Below, piece by piece: positions 1 through 8,089 of a stretch of DNA of 56,472 bases. Origin of the DNA: Cupriavidus campinensis (lineage in GTDB: Bacteria > Pseudomonadota > Gammaproteobacteria > Burkholderiales > Burkholderiaceae); the NCBI RefSeq assembly GCF_905397395.1, contig NZ_CAJPVH010000038.1:1-56472 (forward strand), in the 5' to 3' direction. The translations under genes were made by a program, and so were the position numbers. Below the pieces are notes generated by a model. That model saw only the letters and a list, made by a program, of their open reading frames with translations, was not told the DNA's origin and ran no database searches. Numbering within the stretch: position 1 is the first letter of the stretch; the number at the start of each line of letters is the position of its first letter.

Positions 1-1
1 C

Positions 2-544
2 TACACGCTGTTCCGCCCGTTCAACTGGATCGGCGCCGGGCTGGATTCGATCTTCGAGTCGAAGGAAGGCTCCTCGCGCGTGGTGACGCAGTTCCTGGGC
101 CATATCGTGCGGGGCGAGCCGATCAAGCTGGTCGACGGCGGCGCCCAGAAGCGCGCGTTTGCCGATATCTCGGACGGCATCTCGGCGCTGATGCAGATCA
201 TCGAGAACAAGAACGGCGTGGCCAGCGGCAAGATCTTCAATATCGGCAACCCGGCCAATATCCACTCGGTGCGCGAGCTGGCCGAGATGATGCTGAAGAT
301 GGCCGCCGACTACCCCGAGTACGCCGACGAGGCACGCAAGACGAAGATCGTGGAGACGTCCTCCGGCGAGTTCTACGGCAAGGGCTACCAGGACGTGCAG
401 CACCGCGTGCCGAAGATCGACAACACGATCGAGGAACTGGGCTGGCAGCCGAAGCTGAACATGGAGCAGGCGCTGCGCCGCATCTTCGAGGCCTACCGCG
501 ACAAGGTGGTGGAGGCGCGTACGCTGGTCGACGCCTCGCACTGA
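2..544 (+). CDS. arnA: UDP-4-keto-pentose/UDP-xylose synthase, ArnA dehydrogenase-type (C-terminal part)
   Basis: The gene enters from the left edge, so only about the last 180 residues are present. The visible part matches the C-terminal half of the short-chain dehydrogenase domain of ArnA, which oxidatively decarboxylates UDP-glucuronate in the cytoplasm on the way to 4-amino-4-deoxy-L-arabinose for lipid A. Recognisable blocks are FRPFNWIG at the start, DGGAQKRAFADISDGI, FNIGNP and YGKGYQDVQHRVP, all in the order seen in E. coli ArnA. No formyltransferase domain can be seen because it would lie upstream. In many Burkholderiales this is a stand-alone dehydrogenase of about 350 residues. The arnD-like deformylase starts 7 bases after the stop, which supports an arn operon and a role in cationic peptide resistance. 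Confidence 0.85.
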   Translation, partial: YTLFRPFNWIGAGLDSIFESKEGSSRVVTQFLGHIVRGEPIKLVDGGAQKRAFADISDGISALMQIIENKNGVASGKIFNIGNPANIHSVRELAEMMLKMAADYPEYADEARKTKIVETSSGEFYGKGYQDVQHRVPKIDNTIEELGWQPKLNMEQALRRIFEAYRDKVVEARTLVDASH

Positions 545-551
545 GCACGGC

Positions 552-1442
552 ATGGCACGCATTGCCCTGAAAGTGGATGTGGACACGCTGCGCGGCACCC
601 GCGAAGGCGTGCCCAAGCTGCTGTCGATGCTGGCCGCCGTGCAGGCGGAGGCCACGTTCCTGTTCAGCCTCGGCCCGGACCACACGGGCTGGGCGCTGCG
701 GCGCGTGTTCCGGCCCGGCTTCCTGAAGAAGGTCTCGCGTACGTCGGTGGTGTCCAACTACGGGCTGCGCACGCTGATGTACGGCGTGCTGCTGCCGGGC
801 CCCGACATCGGCCGCAAGGGCGCCGCAGAGATGCGCGCGGCCGCCGCAGCCGGGCACGAGTGCGGCATCCACACCTGGGACCACGTCTACTGGCAGGACA
901 ACGTGCGCACGCGCGACGCCGCCTGGACGCGCCGCCAGATGCAGCACGCCCACCGCCGCTTCGTGGAGATCTTCGGCACGCCGCCCACCACGCACGGCGC
1001 GGCAGGCTGGCAGATGAACGACGACGCGTTCCTGCAGATCGACGACTGGGGCATGGCCTACGCCTCTGACGGACGCGGCACGGCGCCGTACATCCCCACC
1101 GTGGCGGGCAAGCCCTGCCGCCACGTGCAGATGCCGACCACGCTACCCACGCTCGACGAGCTGATCGGCGTGGACGATCTCACCGAGGACAACGTCCACC
1201 ACGCGCTGCTGCGCCTGACCGAGGGGCCCGGCGATCACATTTTCACGCTCCACACCGAGCTGGAAGGCGGCAAGCTGGCGCCCGTGTTCGAGCGGCTGCT
1301 GGCCGGCTGGCGCGCGCAAGGCCACGACCTGGTGTCGATGGCCACCTACTACCGCCACCTCGATCGCACCGACCTGCCGCAACTGCCCGTCACCTGGGGC
1401 GAGATTGCCGGCCGCAGCGGGGAACTGATCATCCAGCCGTGA
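552..1442 (+). CDS. arnD: 4-deoxy-4-formamido-L-arabinose-phosphoundecaprenol deformylase ArnD
   Basis: This 296-residue protein is a polysaccharide-deacetylase-fold (NodB-like) enzyme that removes the formyl group from undecaprenyl-phosphate-L-Ara4FN at the inner membrane. The N-terminal KVDVDTLRG holds the catalytic/metal Asp pair (residues 9 and 11). HTWDHVYWQD (107-116) supplies the two metal-binding histidines, and TLHTELEGGK near the C-terminus is typical of ArnD rather than of chitin deacetylases. Length agrees with the family (about 300). It follows the ArnA-type gene directly on the same strand. The stop is followed within a few bases by a repeat array belonging to the next gene, so the arn operon ends here. 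Confidence 0.9.
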   Translation: MARIALKVDVDTLRGTREGVPKLLSMLAAVQAEATFLFSLGPDHTGWALRRVFRPGFLKKVSRTSVVSNYGLRTLMYGVLLPGPDIGRKGAAEMRAAAAAGHECGIHTWDHVYWQDNVRTRDAAWTRRQMQHAHRRFVEIFGTPPTTHGAAGWQMNDDAFLQIDDWGMAYASDGRGTAPYIPTVAGKPCRHVQMPTTLPTLDELIGVDDLTEDNVHHALLRLTEGPGDHIFTLHTELEGGKLAPVFERLLAGWRAQGHDLVSMATYYRHLDRTDLPQLPVTWGEIAGRSGELIIQP

Positions 1443-1445
1443 GCT

Positions 1446-1528
1446 TGCGGTGATTAGCCCCCTTAATCTCCGCAAATTATGCGGAGATTAAGTTGCGCAT
1501 GCGGAGATTAGCAACCATAATCTCCGCA
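1446..1528 (+). promoter_or_regulatory. Five-copy 11-bp operator array before the Fic gene
   Basis: Seen directly: the motif TGCGGAGATTA or its complement occurs at 1446-1456 (one mismatch), 1464-1474 (complement), 1480-1490, 1500-1510 and 1518-1528 (complement). Copies 1 and 2, and copies 4 and 5, each form TGCGGAGATTA-N7-TAATCTCCGCA. Copies 2 and 3 form a 12-bp-armed palindrome with a 5-base spacer. The last copy runs into the ATG of the Fic gene, so a bound protein would block both transcription and translation. The Fic protein has a C-terminal winged helix and is the obvious candidate ligand (inference). Confidence 0.75.
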
Positions 1529-2682
1529 TGAAACGCGGCGATTACACCTATATCTGGCAGGCCTCCGGCTGGACCCACTGGCGCTACGACCTCGAGGTGC
1601 TCGCACAGCCCATCGCCGAGGTCAGCCGTGCCCAAGGCATGTTGCTGGGGCGGCTGACGGATCTCGGCCTGGCGCTCCGCGATCAGGCCAGCCTCGCCGC
1701 GCTCACCGACGATGTGGTCAAAACCAGTGAAATCGAGGGGGAGCACCTGAAGGTGGAGTCGGTGCGCTCCTCCATCGCCCGGCGCCTCGGGGTGGACATT
1801 GGCGCGCTGGCGCCCGTGGATCGCCATGTCGAGGGCGTGGTGGAAATGGTGCTGGACGCCACGTCCAACAGCATGGCGCCCATGACCCGGGAACGCCTGT
1901 TCGGCTGGCACGCCGCGCTGTTTCCCACCGGATACTCCGGGCTGTCGTCGATCAACACGGGCCGTTGGCGGGACGACGCCAAAGGTCCGATGCAGGTCGT
2001 CTCCGGCCCTGTTGGCCGCCAGCGTGTGCATTTCGAGGCGCCGCCGGCCGATCAACTCGAAGATGAGGCCAGCCTGTTCCTCAAATGGTTCAATGCCGCG
2101 CCCAAGGACCCTCCCCTCATCCGGGCAGGGCTGGGTCACCTGTGGTTCGTCACCATGCACCCGTTCGATGACGGCAACGGGCGCATCGCGCGTGCCATCG
2201 GCGACCTGCTGCTGGCGCGCGCCGACGGCACCTCGCAGCGCTTCTACAGCCTGTCGGCGCAGATCCAGCGCGAGCGCGCGGCCTACTACGACATCCTGGA
2301 GCGCACGCAGCGGGGATCGAAGGAGGTGACCGAGTGGCTGGCGTGGTTCCTGAACGCCCTCCACCGTGCGGTCGACCACGCCCACCTGAACCTTGACGCG
2401 GTACTGGCAAAAGCGCGCTTCTGGCATCACTGGGCCATGCTGCCGTTGAACGAGCGGCAGGTGAAGCTTCTCAACCGGCTGCTCGATGGTTTCGACGGCA
2501 AGCTCACCAGCAGCAAGTGGGCGGCCATCGCCAAATGTTCACCGGACACGGCGCTGCGGGACATCAATGACCTGCTGGCGCGCGGCGTGCTGAGAAAAAC
2601 GGACGGCGGCGGGCGCAGTACCGGTTACGAACTGGACGACAGGTTCACGAACGCACACCCCGCGCCAGCCGCAGCCCGTTGA
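1528..2682 (+). CDS. Fic family protein (DUF4172-Fic-winged helix)
   Basis: Fic enzymes transfer AMP or related groups to hydroxyl side chains of target proteins. This 384-residue protein has three parts: an N-terminal DUF4172-like region (about 1-100) carrying the inhibitory helix motif TSEIEG (66-71, fitting S/TxxxEG/N of class II Fic proteins), a Fic core with a complete HPFDDGNGRIAR motif (211-222), and a C-terminal winged helix-turn-helix (about 308-368). The catalytic His and nucleotide-binding residues are intact, so it should be an active, self-inhibited AMPylator. Targets are unknown. It stands alone with its own operator array overlapping the start codon, which suggests autoregulation. 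Its 3' end overlaps the convergent P-type ATPase gene by 38 bases. Confidence 0.88.
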   Translation: MKRGDYTYIWQASGWTHWRYDLEVLAQPIAEVSRAQGMLLGRLTDLGLALRDQASLAALTDDVVKTSEIEGEHLKVESVRSSIARRLGVDIGALAPVDRHVEGVVEMVLDATSNSMAPMTRERLFGWHAALFPTGYSGLSSINTGRWRDDAKGPMQVVSGPVGRQRVHFEAPPADQLEDEASLFLKWFNAAPKDPPLIRAGLGHLWFVTMHPFDDGNGRIARAIGDLLLARADGTSQRFYSLSAQIQRERAAYYDILERTQRGSKEVTEWLAWFLNALHRAVDHAHLNLDAVLAKARFWHHWAMLPLNERQVKLLNRLLDGFDGKLTSSKWAAIAKCSPDTALRDINDLLARGVLRKTDGGGRSTGYELDDRFTNAHPAPAAAR

Positions 2683-4987
2683 ACACCACCAGCAGGCTGG
2701 CGCCCATATCGGCGAACACGGCCATCCACATCGTGCCCATGCCCATCACGGTCAGCACGAGGAAGACCGCCTTGATGCCCAGCGCCAGCGCGATGTTCTG
2801 CTTGAGGATGGCCGCCGTGCGCCGGGACAGCTGCACGAAGACAGGGATCTTGCGCAGGTCGTCATCCATCAGCGCCACATCGGCCGTCTCGATGGCGGTA
2901 TCGGTGCCCGCCGCGCCCATGGCGAAGCCGATGTCCGCGCGCGCCAGCGCCGGGGCGTCGTTGATGCCATCGCCCACCATGCCCACGCCGCCGCCGTGCG
3001 TGTGCGCCTGCCCGGCCAGCGCCGCGATGGCGTCCGCCTTGTCCTGGGGCAGCTGATTGCCACGCACCTCGTCGATGCCCACCGCCGCGCCAATCGCCTG
3101 CACCGTGTGCGGGTTGTCGCCGGACAGCATCAGCGTCTTCACGCCCAGCGCGTGCAGCGCCTCGATGGCCTGCCGGCTGGTGTCGCGCACCGTATCCGCC
3201 ACGGCGAACAGCGCCAGCGCACGCGGATTCGCCCCGTCCACCTCGGCCGACGCCAGCAGGACAAGGGTCTTGCCCTGCCGCTCGATCGCCTCCAGCCGGG
3301 CCTCCAGCGCCGGCGAGCACGCGCCAAGATCGTGGATCAGGCGATGGTTGCCGAGGCAATACGTCACCCCCGCCACGCCGCCGCGCACGCCCTGCCCGGG
3401 CAATGCGGCGAAATCATCCACGGCCAGCGGCGCGATGCCTTCCGCCTCGGCCGCCACGGCCACGGCCCGCGAGACCGGGTGGTCGGAGCGCGCGGCCAGG
3501 CTGGCCGCAATCGCACGGGCCTGCGGCAGGTCGTCCACCAGCAGGGCAAAATCGGTCTGCACCGGTTTGCCGTGCGTGAGCGTGCCGGTCTTGTCGAGCG
3601 CCAGCCATGCCAGGTGCCGGCCCTGCTCCAGATAGACGCCGCCCTTGATCAGGATGCCGCGCCGCGCGGCGGCGGCCAGCCCGCTGACGATGGTCACCGG
3701 CGTGGAGATCACCAGCGCGCACGGGCAGGCAATCACCAGCAGCACCAGCGCCTTGTAGATCCAGTCGAGCCAGGCGCCGCCCAGCAGCGGCGGCACTACC
3801 GCCACGGCCACGGCCAGCGCGAAGACCACCGGGGTGTAGACACGCGCGAACTGGTCCACGAAACGCTGCGTGGGCGCGCGGCTGCCCTGCGCGGCCTCCA
3901 CGGCGTGGATGATGCGAGCCAGCGTGGAATCGCTGGCCGGGGCGGTCACGGTGTATTCGAGTTCGCCGGACTGGTTGATCGAGCCGGCGTACAGCGGATC
4001 TCCCACGGTCTTGTCGACCGGCACGCTCTCGCCCGTGATCGGCGCCTGATCCAGCGCGGATTGGCCGCGCAGCACGCGGCCATCGATCGCCACGCGCTCG
4101 CCGGGACGCAGGCGCACCACGGCGCCCACGGGCACGTCGCGCGCCGTCACGGCCAGCCAGGTGCCGTCCGGCTGCTGCACGGTGGCCTGCTCGGGCGCCA
4201 TCGCCATCAGCCCCCGCACGGCGTTGCGCGCGCGGTCCAGCGAGGCGGCCTCGATGCGCTCCGCCAGGGCGAACAGCACCATCACCATCGCCGCCTCGGG
4301 CCATTGGCCGATCAGCATGGCGCCGGTGACGGCGATGCTCATCAGGGCGTTGATATTGAGATTGCCGTGGCGGATGGCGATCCAGCCCTTGCGATAGACG
4401 CCCAGACCGGACACCAGCACAGCGGCCAGCGCCAGCACGGCGGGTGCGTACGGCAGGCCCCATTCGAACCAGTGTGCCGCCTCGGCGCCCAGTGCGGTCA
4501 CGCCGGCCAGTGCCAGTGGCCACCAGGGCTTGGGCGCTTCGGCGGCAGCGGGGGCGTCGGCCGGGGTGTCGGCATTCAGCGGCTGGGCGTGCATGCCGAG
4601 CGTGGCAATCGCCTTGACCACGACGTCGGTCGAATCCAGCGTGTGGTGGACGGTCAGCACGCGCTGCATCAGGTTGAAGTCGAGCGCGGCCACGCCGGCC
4701 ATGCCGCCGAGCTTGTTGCGGATCAGCGTTTCCTCGGTCGGGCAGTCCATGGCCTCGATGCGGTAGGCGGCTGAGCGTGTGCCGGCCGGGGCGGCCATCG
4801 GCTGGCGGAGGGGCGCCGCCGCCGCGCCACAGGCTGCGCCACAGCAGGCGTGTTCGGCGGCAGGTTCGGCGGCGGGTTCGGCGGCATGGACATGCGCGTG
4901 GCCATGATCATGTGCGTGATCGTGCTCAAGATCATGGTCATGCGAATGTGTATGCGGCATCACGTGATCGGCGGTATGGCGGGCCAT
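2645..4987 (-). CDS. zntA: Zn/Cd/Pb-exporting P1B-type ATPase (ZntA/CadA)
   Basis: An inner-membrane ATPase of 780 residues that pumps soft divalent cations from cytoplasm to periplasm. Order of parts: a His-rich N-terminus (about 12-34), a CC-x-C cysteine patch (48-53), one heavy-metal-associated domain with MDCPTEE (80-86) in place of the copper-type CxxC, the TGE actuator (318-320), the CPC transmembrane motif (421-423), DKTGTL phosphorylation site (465-470), SDHP (501-504), VGDGIND (671-677) and an Asp in the last membrane segment (ADMG, 759-762), typical of the Zn/Cd subgroup. It is divergent from czcICBA and sits behind a MerR-type promoter. The arrangement resembles zntA-czcICBA2 of C. 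metallidurans. The symbol zntA versus cadA cannot be settled from sequence alone. Confidence 0.93.
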   Translation of the reverse strand: MARHTADHVMPHTHSHDHDLEHDHAHDHGHAHVHAAEPAAEPAAEHACCGAACGAAAAPLRQPMAAPAGTRSAAYRIEAMDCPTEETLIRNKLGGMAGVAALDFNLMQRVLTVHHTLDSTDVVVKAIATLGMHAQPLNADTPADAPAAAEAPKPWWPLALAGVTALGAEAAHWFEWGLPYAPAVLALAAVLVSGLGVYRKGWIAIRHGNLNINALMSIAVTGAMLIGQWPEAAMVMVLFALAERIEAASLDRARNAVRGLMAMAPEQATVQQPDGTWLAVTARDVPVGAVVRLRPGERVAIDGRVLRGQSALDQAPITGESVPVDKTVGDPLYAGSINQSGELEYTVTAPASDSTLARIIHAVEAAQGSRAPTQRFVDQFARVYTPVVFALAVAVAVVPPLLGGAWLDWIYKALVLLVIACPCALVISTPVTIVSGLAAAARRGILIKGGVYLEQGRHLAWLALDKTGTLTHGKPVQTDFALLVDDLPQARAIAASLAARSDHPVSRAVAVAAEAEGIAPLAVDDFAALPGQGVRGGVAGVTYCLGNHRLIHDLGACSPALEARLEAIERQGKTLVLLASAEVDGANPRALALFAVADTVRDTSRQAIEALHALGVKTLMLSGDNPHTVQAIGAAVGIDEVRGNQLPQDKADAIAALAGQAHTHGGGVGMVGDGINDAPALARADIGFAMGAAGTDTAIETADVALMDDDLRKIPVFVQLSRRTAAILKQNIALALGIKAVFLVLTVMGMGTMWMAVFADMGASLLVVFNGLRLARGVRS

Positions 4988-5017
4988 GGCGGATAAAGTT
5001 GGTTCTGGTCTGATGCC

Positions 5018-5048
5018 ATTGAAGACCCTGTAGTGGCTACAAGGTCAA
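5018..5048 (-). promoter_or_regulatory. MerR-family (ZntR/CadR/PbrR-type) promoter of the P-type ATPase
   Basis: Read on the minus strand, a -35 TTGACC (5043-5048) and a -10 TTCAAT (5018-5023) are separated by 19 bases instead of 17. The spacer holds the imperfect dyad ACC-C-TGTAG-TGG-CTACA-A-GGT (5025-5045). A long spacer with a central dyad is the hallmark of promoters untwisted by metal-bound MerR-type activators. The predicted transcript starts about 25 bases before the ATPase ATG. No MerR-type regulator gene lies in this window, so the regulator must be encoded elsewhere. Confidence 0.85.
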
Positions 5049-5071
5049 CCCTTGGGGACGAATCCGCACAG

Positions 5072-5087
5072 ATGACACGGTTGTCAC
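5072..5087 (+). promoter_or_regulatory. Candidate CzcR box upstream of czcI
   Basis: ATGACA-CGGT-TGTCAC is an inverted repeat with TGACA-N4-TGTCA geometry, the layout of CusR/CopR-type boxes. Its centre lies about 42 bases before the start point expected from the -10 at 5110-5115, the usual position for an OmpR-family activator, and there is no good -35. A very similar box occurs at 14909-14926. Assignment to the CzcR encoded at 13170-13847 is inference. Confidence 0.65.
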
Positions 5088-5109
5088 GTGCGCCGGCGCC
5101 GCTGCCCCG

Positions 5110-5115
5110 TATAAT
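5110..5115 (+). promoter_or_regulatory. Consensus -10 (TATAAT) of czcI
   Basis: A perfect TATAAT lies only 8 bases before the czcI ATG. If it is used, transcription begins at or within one or two bases of the start codon, giving a nearly leaderless mRNA. No -35 is recognisable at the right distance, fitting activator dependence. Confidence 0.55.
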
Positions 5116-5123
5116 CGGCCGCC

Positions 5124-5489
5124 ATGCGTCGCCTGCTCCTCGTCTTTCTCGCCATTCTGCTGCCGATCCAGTTCGCCTGGGCCGGCGCTGCGGCGTACTG
5201 CGCACATGAGGAGCGTGCGCCGGCGAATGGCGCCGGCTGGCACATCGGCCACCATAGCCACGTGCATGCTGGCGCCGATGCCCATCAGGACGCCGCCAAG
5301 CCTTCCCCGAAACTGCCCGACGCCGACTGCGCCGCCTGCCACTTCCCCGGCTCGCACGGGGTGATTGCGCAGGCCATCCTGCCCGGCAGCTACCATTTCG
5401 TCACCGTGCGCTACCTGCCGCGTGTTGCGGGCTTCGGCTCCATCCCCGCGCGCGCCCCAGACCGGCCCCAGTGGTCGCGTCCCGCCTGA
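5124..5489 (+). CDS. czcI: CzcI, small periplasmic metal-resistance accessory protein
   Basis: A 121-residue protein with a signal peptide (about 1-20, cleavage near FAWA-GAAA), a His-rich middle (GWHIGHHSHVHAGADAH), a CAACHFPG cysteine/histidine motif and the C-terminal ARAPDRPQW that is characteristic of CzcI. It is the first gene of the czcCBA efflux operon. CzcI is exported and has been linked to regulation of the czc operon in C. metallidurans; its biochemical role is poorly defined. The start fits the conserved MRR-signal peptide beginning, even though the consensus -10 lies only 8 bases upstream and no Shine-Dalgarno is visible. Confidence 0.88.
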   Translation: MRRLLLVFLAILLPIQFAWAGAAAYCAHEERAPANGAGWHIGHHSHVHAGADAHQDAAKPSPKLPDADCAACHFPGSHGVIAQAILPGSYHFVTVRYLPRVAGFGSIPARAPDRPQWSRPA

Positions 5490-5568
5490 GCGGCGAGACG
5501 CGGACAATCCCCCTTCCCTGACTGCCTGACGTCTCGCCGATTTTCCCTGTCTGCAACGGTGAAATTCG

Positions 5569-6831
5569 ATGAGAAACCTTGTATTGCCTTGGGCAATGGC
5601 CGCCGCATTGGCGTGGTGCGGCCTCCTGCCCCTTGCCGCCGCACAGCCGGCGGCGCCCGCCTCGCCGCCCGCCAGCCAGGAGCCGCCCGGCCCGCTGAAG
5701 CTGGAGACCGCGCTGGCGCTGGCCATCGCGCAGAACCCCACGCTCTCCGCCGCGCGCCACGAGCTTGACGCCACCGAAGGCGGCATCACGCAGGCGCGCG
5801 TGATACCGAACCCCGAAGTGGCCGTGCTGATGGAAGACACGCGCCAATCCACCCGAACCACCACGGCGCAGATGAACCTGCCGGTGGAGTTGGGCGGCAA
5901 GCGCGCCGCGCGGATCGGCGCGGCCCAGCGCACGCGCGAACTAGCGCAGGCGCAGCTGGACGCCACGCAGGCGGACCTGCGCGCCAGCGTCATCGGCGCC
6001 TTTTTCAACGTGCTGGTGGCGCAAGAGCGCGTCAGGCTGGCGGCGGGTGCCGTCGACATCGCCCGGCGCGGCGCCAACGTGGCCGCGCGCCGCGTGGCGG
6101 CCGGCAAGGTCTCGCCGGTGGAGGAAACCAAGGCCGGCGTGGAACTGGCGAATGCCGAACTCGAGCGCGCCGAGGCCGATGCGGCGCTCGTCGCCGCGCG
6201 GCAGGCGCTGGCCACGCTGTGGGGCAACCCGTCGCCCCAGTTCGCCGAAGCGGATGGCAGCCTCGATACCCTGCCCGCGCGCCCGGACGCCCTCGTCCTG
6301 CGCGAAGCGCTAGACGCCGCGCCCGCCACCGTGGCGAGCCAGCGCGAACTGGCGCGCCGGCAGGCCGAGATCAACGTGGAGCGCAGCCGCCAGTATCCCG
6401 ATGTGACGCTGAGCCTTGGCGCCAAGCGGGAAAATGCCTCCGACCGGGGCTACTACCCGGTGCTCGGCGTGGCGATTCCGCTGCCGCTGTTCGACCGCAA
6501 CCAGGGCAACCTCTACACCGCGATCCGGCAGGCCGACAAGGCCGCGGACGCCTATCGCGCCACGCGGCTCCGGCTGGACCACGACCTGCAACAGGCCACC
6601 AGCCAGCTTGCCGTCTCGCGCGGCTCGGCGCAGACGCTGCGCGACACCGTGCTCCCGGCCGCCCAGCGCGCCTATCAGGCCGCCACGCAGGGCTTCGAGG
6701 CCGGCAAGTTCAGCTATCTCGAAGTGCTGGACGCCCAGCGCACGCTGTTCCAGGCGCGCATCCGCTATCTCGGCGTGGTGGCCAATGCCTGGCAGGCCGC
6801 CACCACGATCGACCGCATTCTCGGCCGCTGA
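5569..6831 (+). CDS. czcC: CzcC, outer-membrane factor of the Czc efflux complex
   Basis: TolC/OEP-family outer membrane channel subunit of 420 residues. It has a cleavable signal peptide (about 1-26) and the two-fold repeated coiled-coil/beta-barrel organisation of OEP proteins. The N-terminal LKLETALALAIAQNPTL and the C-terminal GFEAGKFSYLEVLDAQRTLF are typical CzcC/CusC-like blocks. It would trimerise and connect to the CzcBA complex so metal leaves directly to the outside. It lies 79 bases after czcI and 19 bases before czcB in one operon. The ATG at 5569 is chosen because the signal peptide begins there; its Shine-Dalgarno is weak. Confidence 0.92.
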   Translation: MRNLVLPWAMAAALAWCGLLPLAAAQPAAPASPPASQEPPGPLKLETALALAIAQNPTLSAARHELDATEGGITQARVIPNPEVAVLMEDTRQSTRTTTAQMNLPVELGGKRAARIGAAQRTRELAQAQLDATQADLRASVIGAFFNVLVAQERVRLAAGAVDIARRGANVAARRVAAGKVSPVEETKAGVELANAELERAEADAALVAARQALATLWGNPSPQFAEADGSLDTLPARPDALVLREALDAAPATVASQRELARRQAEINVERSRQYPDVTLSLGAKRENASDRGYYPVLGVAIPLPLFDRNQGNLYTAIRQADKAADAYRATRLRLDHDLQQATSQLAVSRGSAQTLRDTVLPAAQRAYQAATQGFEAGKFSYLEVLDAQRTLFQARIRYLGVVANAWQAATTIDRILGR

Positions 6832-6850
6832 CGCGCCGCAAGGATTTTCC

Positions 6851-8074
6851 ATGACCCTCACACGAAAACAAGGCATGGCCATCGCGGCCATCGTCATCGG
6901 CGGCCTGATCGCCGCGCTGGCGCTGCTGCTGGTGGGCCGCGAGAGCGGATCGCACGACGATCACGGCCACGGCGGCCACGGCGACCATGGCGGGCACAGC
7001 GAAAATGCACCCGCCGCCTCGGCGCCTCAGGCCCCAGCCGCCACCCCCGGCCTGATCGCCATGACCCCCGAGCAGATCGCCAACGCCAACCTCTTGCTGC
7101 GCACCGCCGGCCCGGGCCGCATCCGCAGCACGGTGCAGTTCCCGGGCGAAATCCGCTTCAACGAGGACCGCACCGCCCACGTGGTGCCGCGCGTGGCGGG
7201 CGTGGCCGAGGCGGTCGCGGCCAATCTCGGCCAGCGGGTGAAAAAGGGCGACCTGCTGGCGGTCTTCGCCAGCACGCAGTTGTCCGAGTTGCGCAGCGAA
7301 TGGCTGGCCGGCCAGCGGCGGCTGGAGCTGGCCCGCAGCACCTTTGCCCGCGAGAAGCGGCTCTGGGAAGACAAGGTGTCCGCCGAGCAGGACTACCTGG
7401 CCGCCCGCACCGCCTTGCAGGAGGCCGAAATCGCGGTGCGCAACGCCGCGCAGAAGCTGACCGCCATCGGCGCGAAGCCTTCGGCGGACGGCATCAACCG
7501 CTTCGAGCTGCGCGCGCCGTTCGACGGCATCGTCGTCGAGAAACACCTGTCGCTGGGCGAAGCCGTGGGCGCCGACACCGCCGTCTTCACCCTCTCCGAT
7601 CTGACCACGGTCTGGGCCGAATTCGTGATCGCGCCGAAGGATCTCGGCCATGTGCGGCTCGGGGAGGCGGTGCGCGTCACCTCCACCGCGTTCGACGGCA
7701 CCGCCGACGGCAAGGTCTCCTACGTGGGCGCCCTGCTCGGCCAGCAGACCCGCACGGCCACCGCCCGCGTGACGCTGGCCAACCCCGAGATGGCCTGGCG
7801 CCCCGGCCTGTTCGTCACGGTCAGCGTGAACACGGGCGAAGTGGACGCCCCCGTGGTCATCGAGACCGAAGCCCTGCAGACCGACGACGGCCACACGCAG
7901 GTCTTCGTGGCGGTGCCGGGCGGCTTCGCGGCGCGCACGGTCAAGACCGGCCGCACGGACGGCCAGCGCATCGAGGTCACGGACGGCCTGCCCGCCGGCA
8001 CGCGCTACGTGGCGGCCAACAGCTTCGTGCTGAAGGCCGAACAGGGCAAGGCCGGCGCCGAGCACGCCCACTGA
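6851..8074 (+). CDS. czcB: CzcB, periplasmic adaptor (membrane fusion protein)
   Basis: A 407-residue HlyD-type adaptor. It starts at the ATG behind AAGGA, not at the much longer open frame. Residues 8-28 are a single membrane anchor or signal segment, followed by a His-rich stretch (about 35-49, HDDHGHGGHGDHGGH) likely to bind zinc. Then come the barrel-sandwich domain, an alpha-hairpin (about 135-195) and the beta-barrel and membrane-proximal domains ending in YVAANSFVLKAE, as in CzcB. It bridges CzcA and CzcC and hands periplasmic metal to the pump. It sits between czcC and czcA with gaps of 19 and 15 bases. Confidence 0.92.
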   Translation: MTLTRKQGMAIAAIVIGGLIAALALLLVGRESGSHDDHGHGGHGDHGGHSENAPAASAPQAPAATPGLIAMTPEQIANANLLLRTAGPGRIRSTVQFPGEIRFNEDRTAHVVPRVAGVAEAVAANLGQRVKKGDLLAVFASTQLSELRSEWLAGQRRLELARSTFAREKRLWEDKVSAEQDYLAARTALQEAEIAVRNAAQKLTAIGAKPSADGINRFELRAPFDGIVVEKHLSLGEAVGADTAVFTLSDLTTVWAEFVIAPKDLGHVRLGEAVRVTSTAFDGTADGKVSYVGALLGQQTRTATARVTLANPEMAWRPGLFVTVSVNTGEVDAPVVIETEALQTDDGHTQVFVAVPGGFAARTVKTGRTDGQRIEVTDGLPAGTRYVAANSFVLKAEQGKAGAEHAH

Positions 8075-8089
8075 GCGGAGCGACCACAC

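Noticed and set aside
1446..1528. CRISPR array
   Set aside because: Repeats are 11 bp, occur in both orientations and have spacers of only 5-23 bases; they are operator-like.
2996..4774. A 592-residue plus-strand open frame opposite the P-type ATPase
   Set aside because: Composition (Arg, His, Gln) is that of an antisense shadow; the ATPase on the other strand has all motifs.
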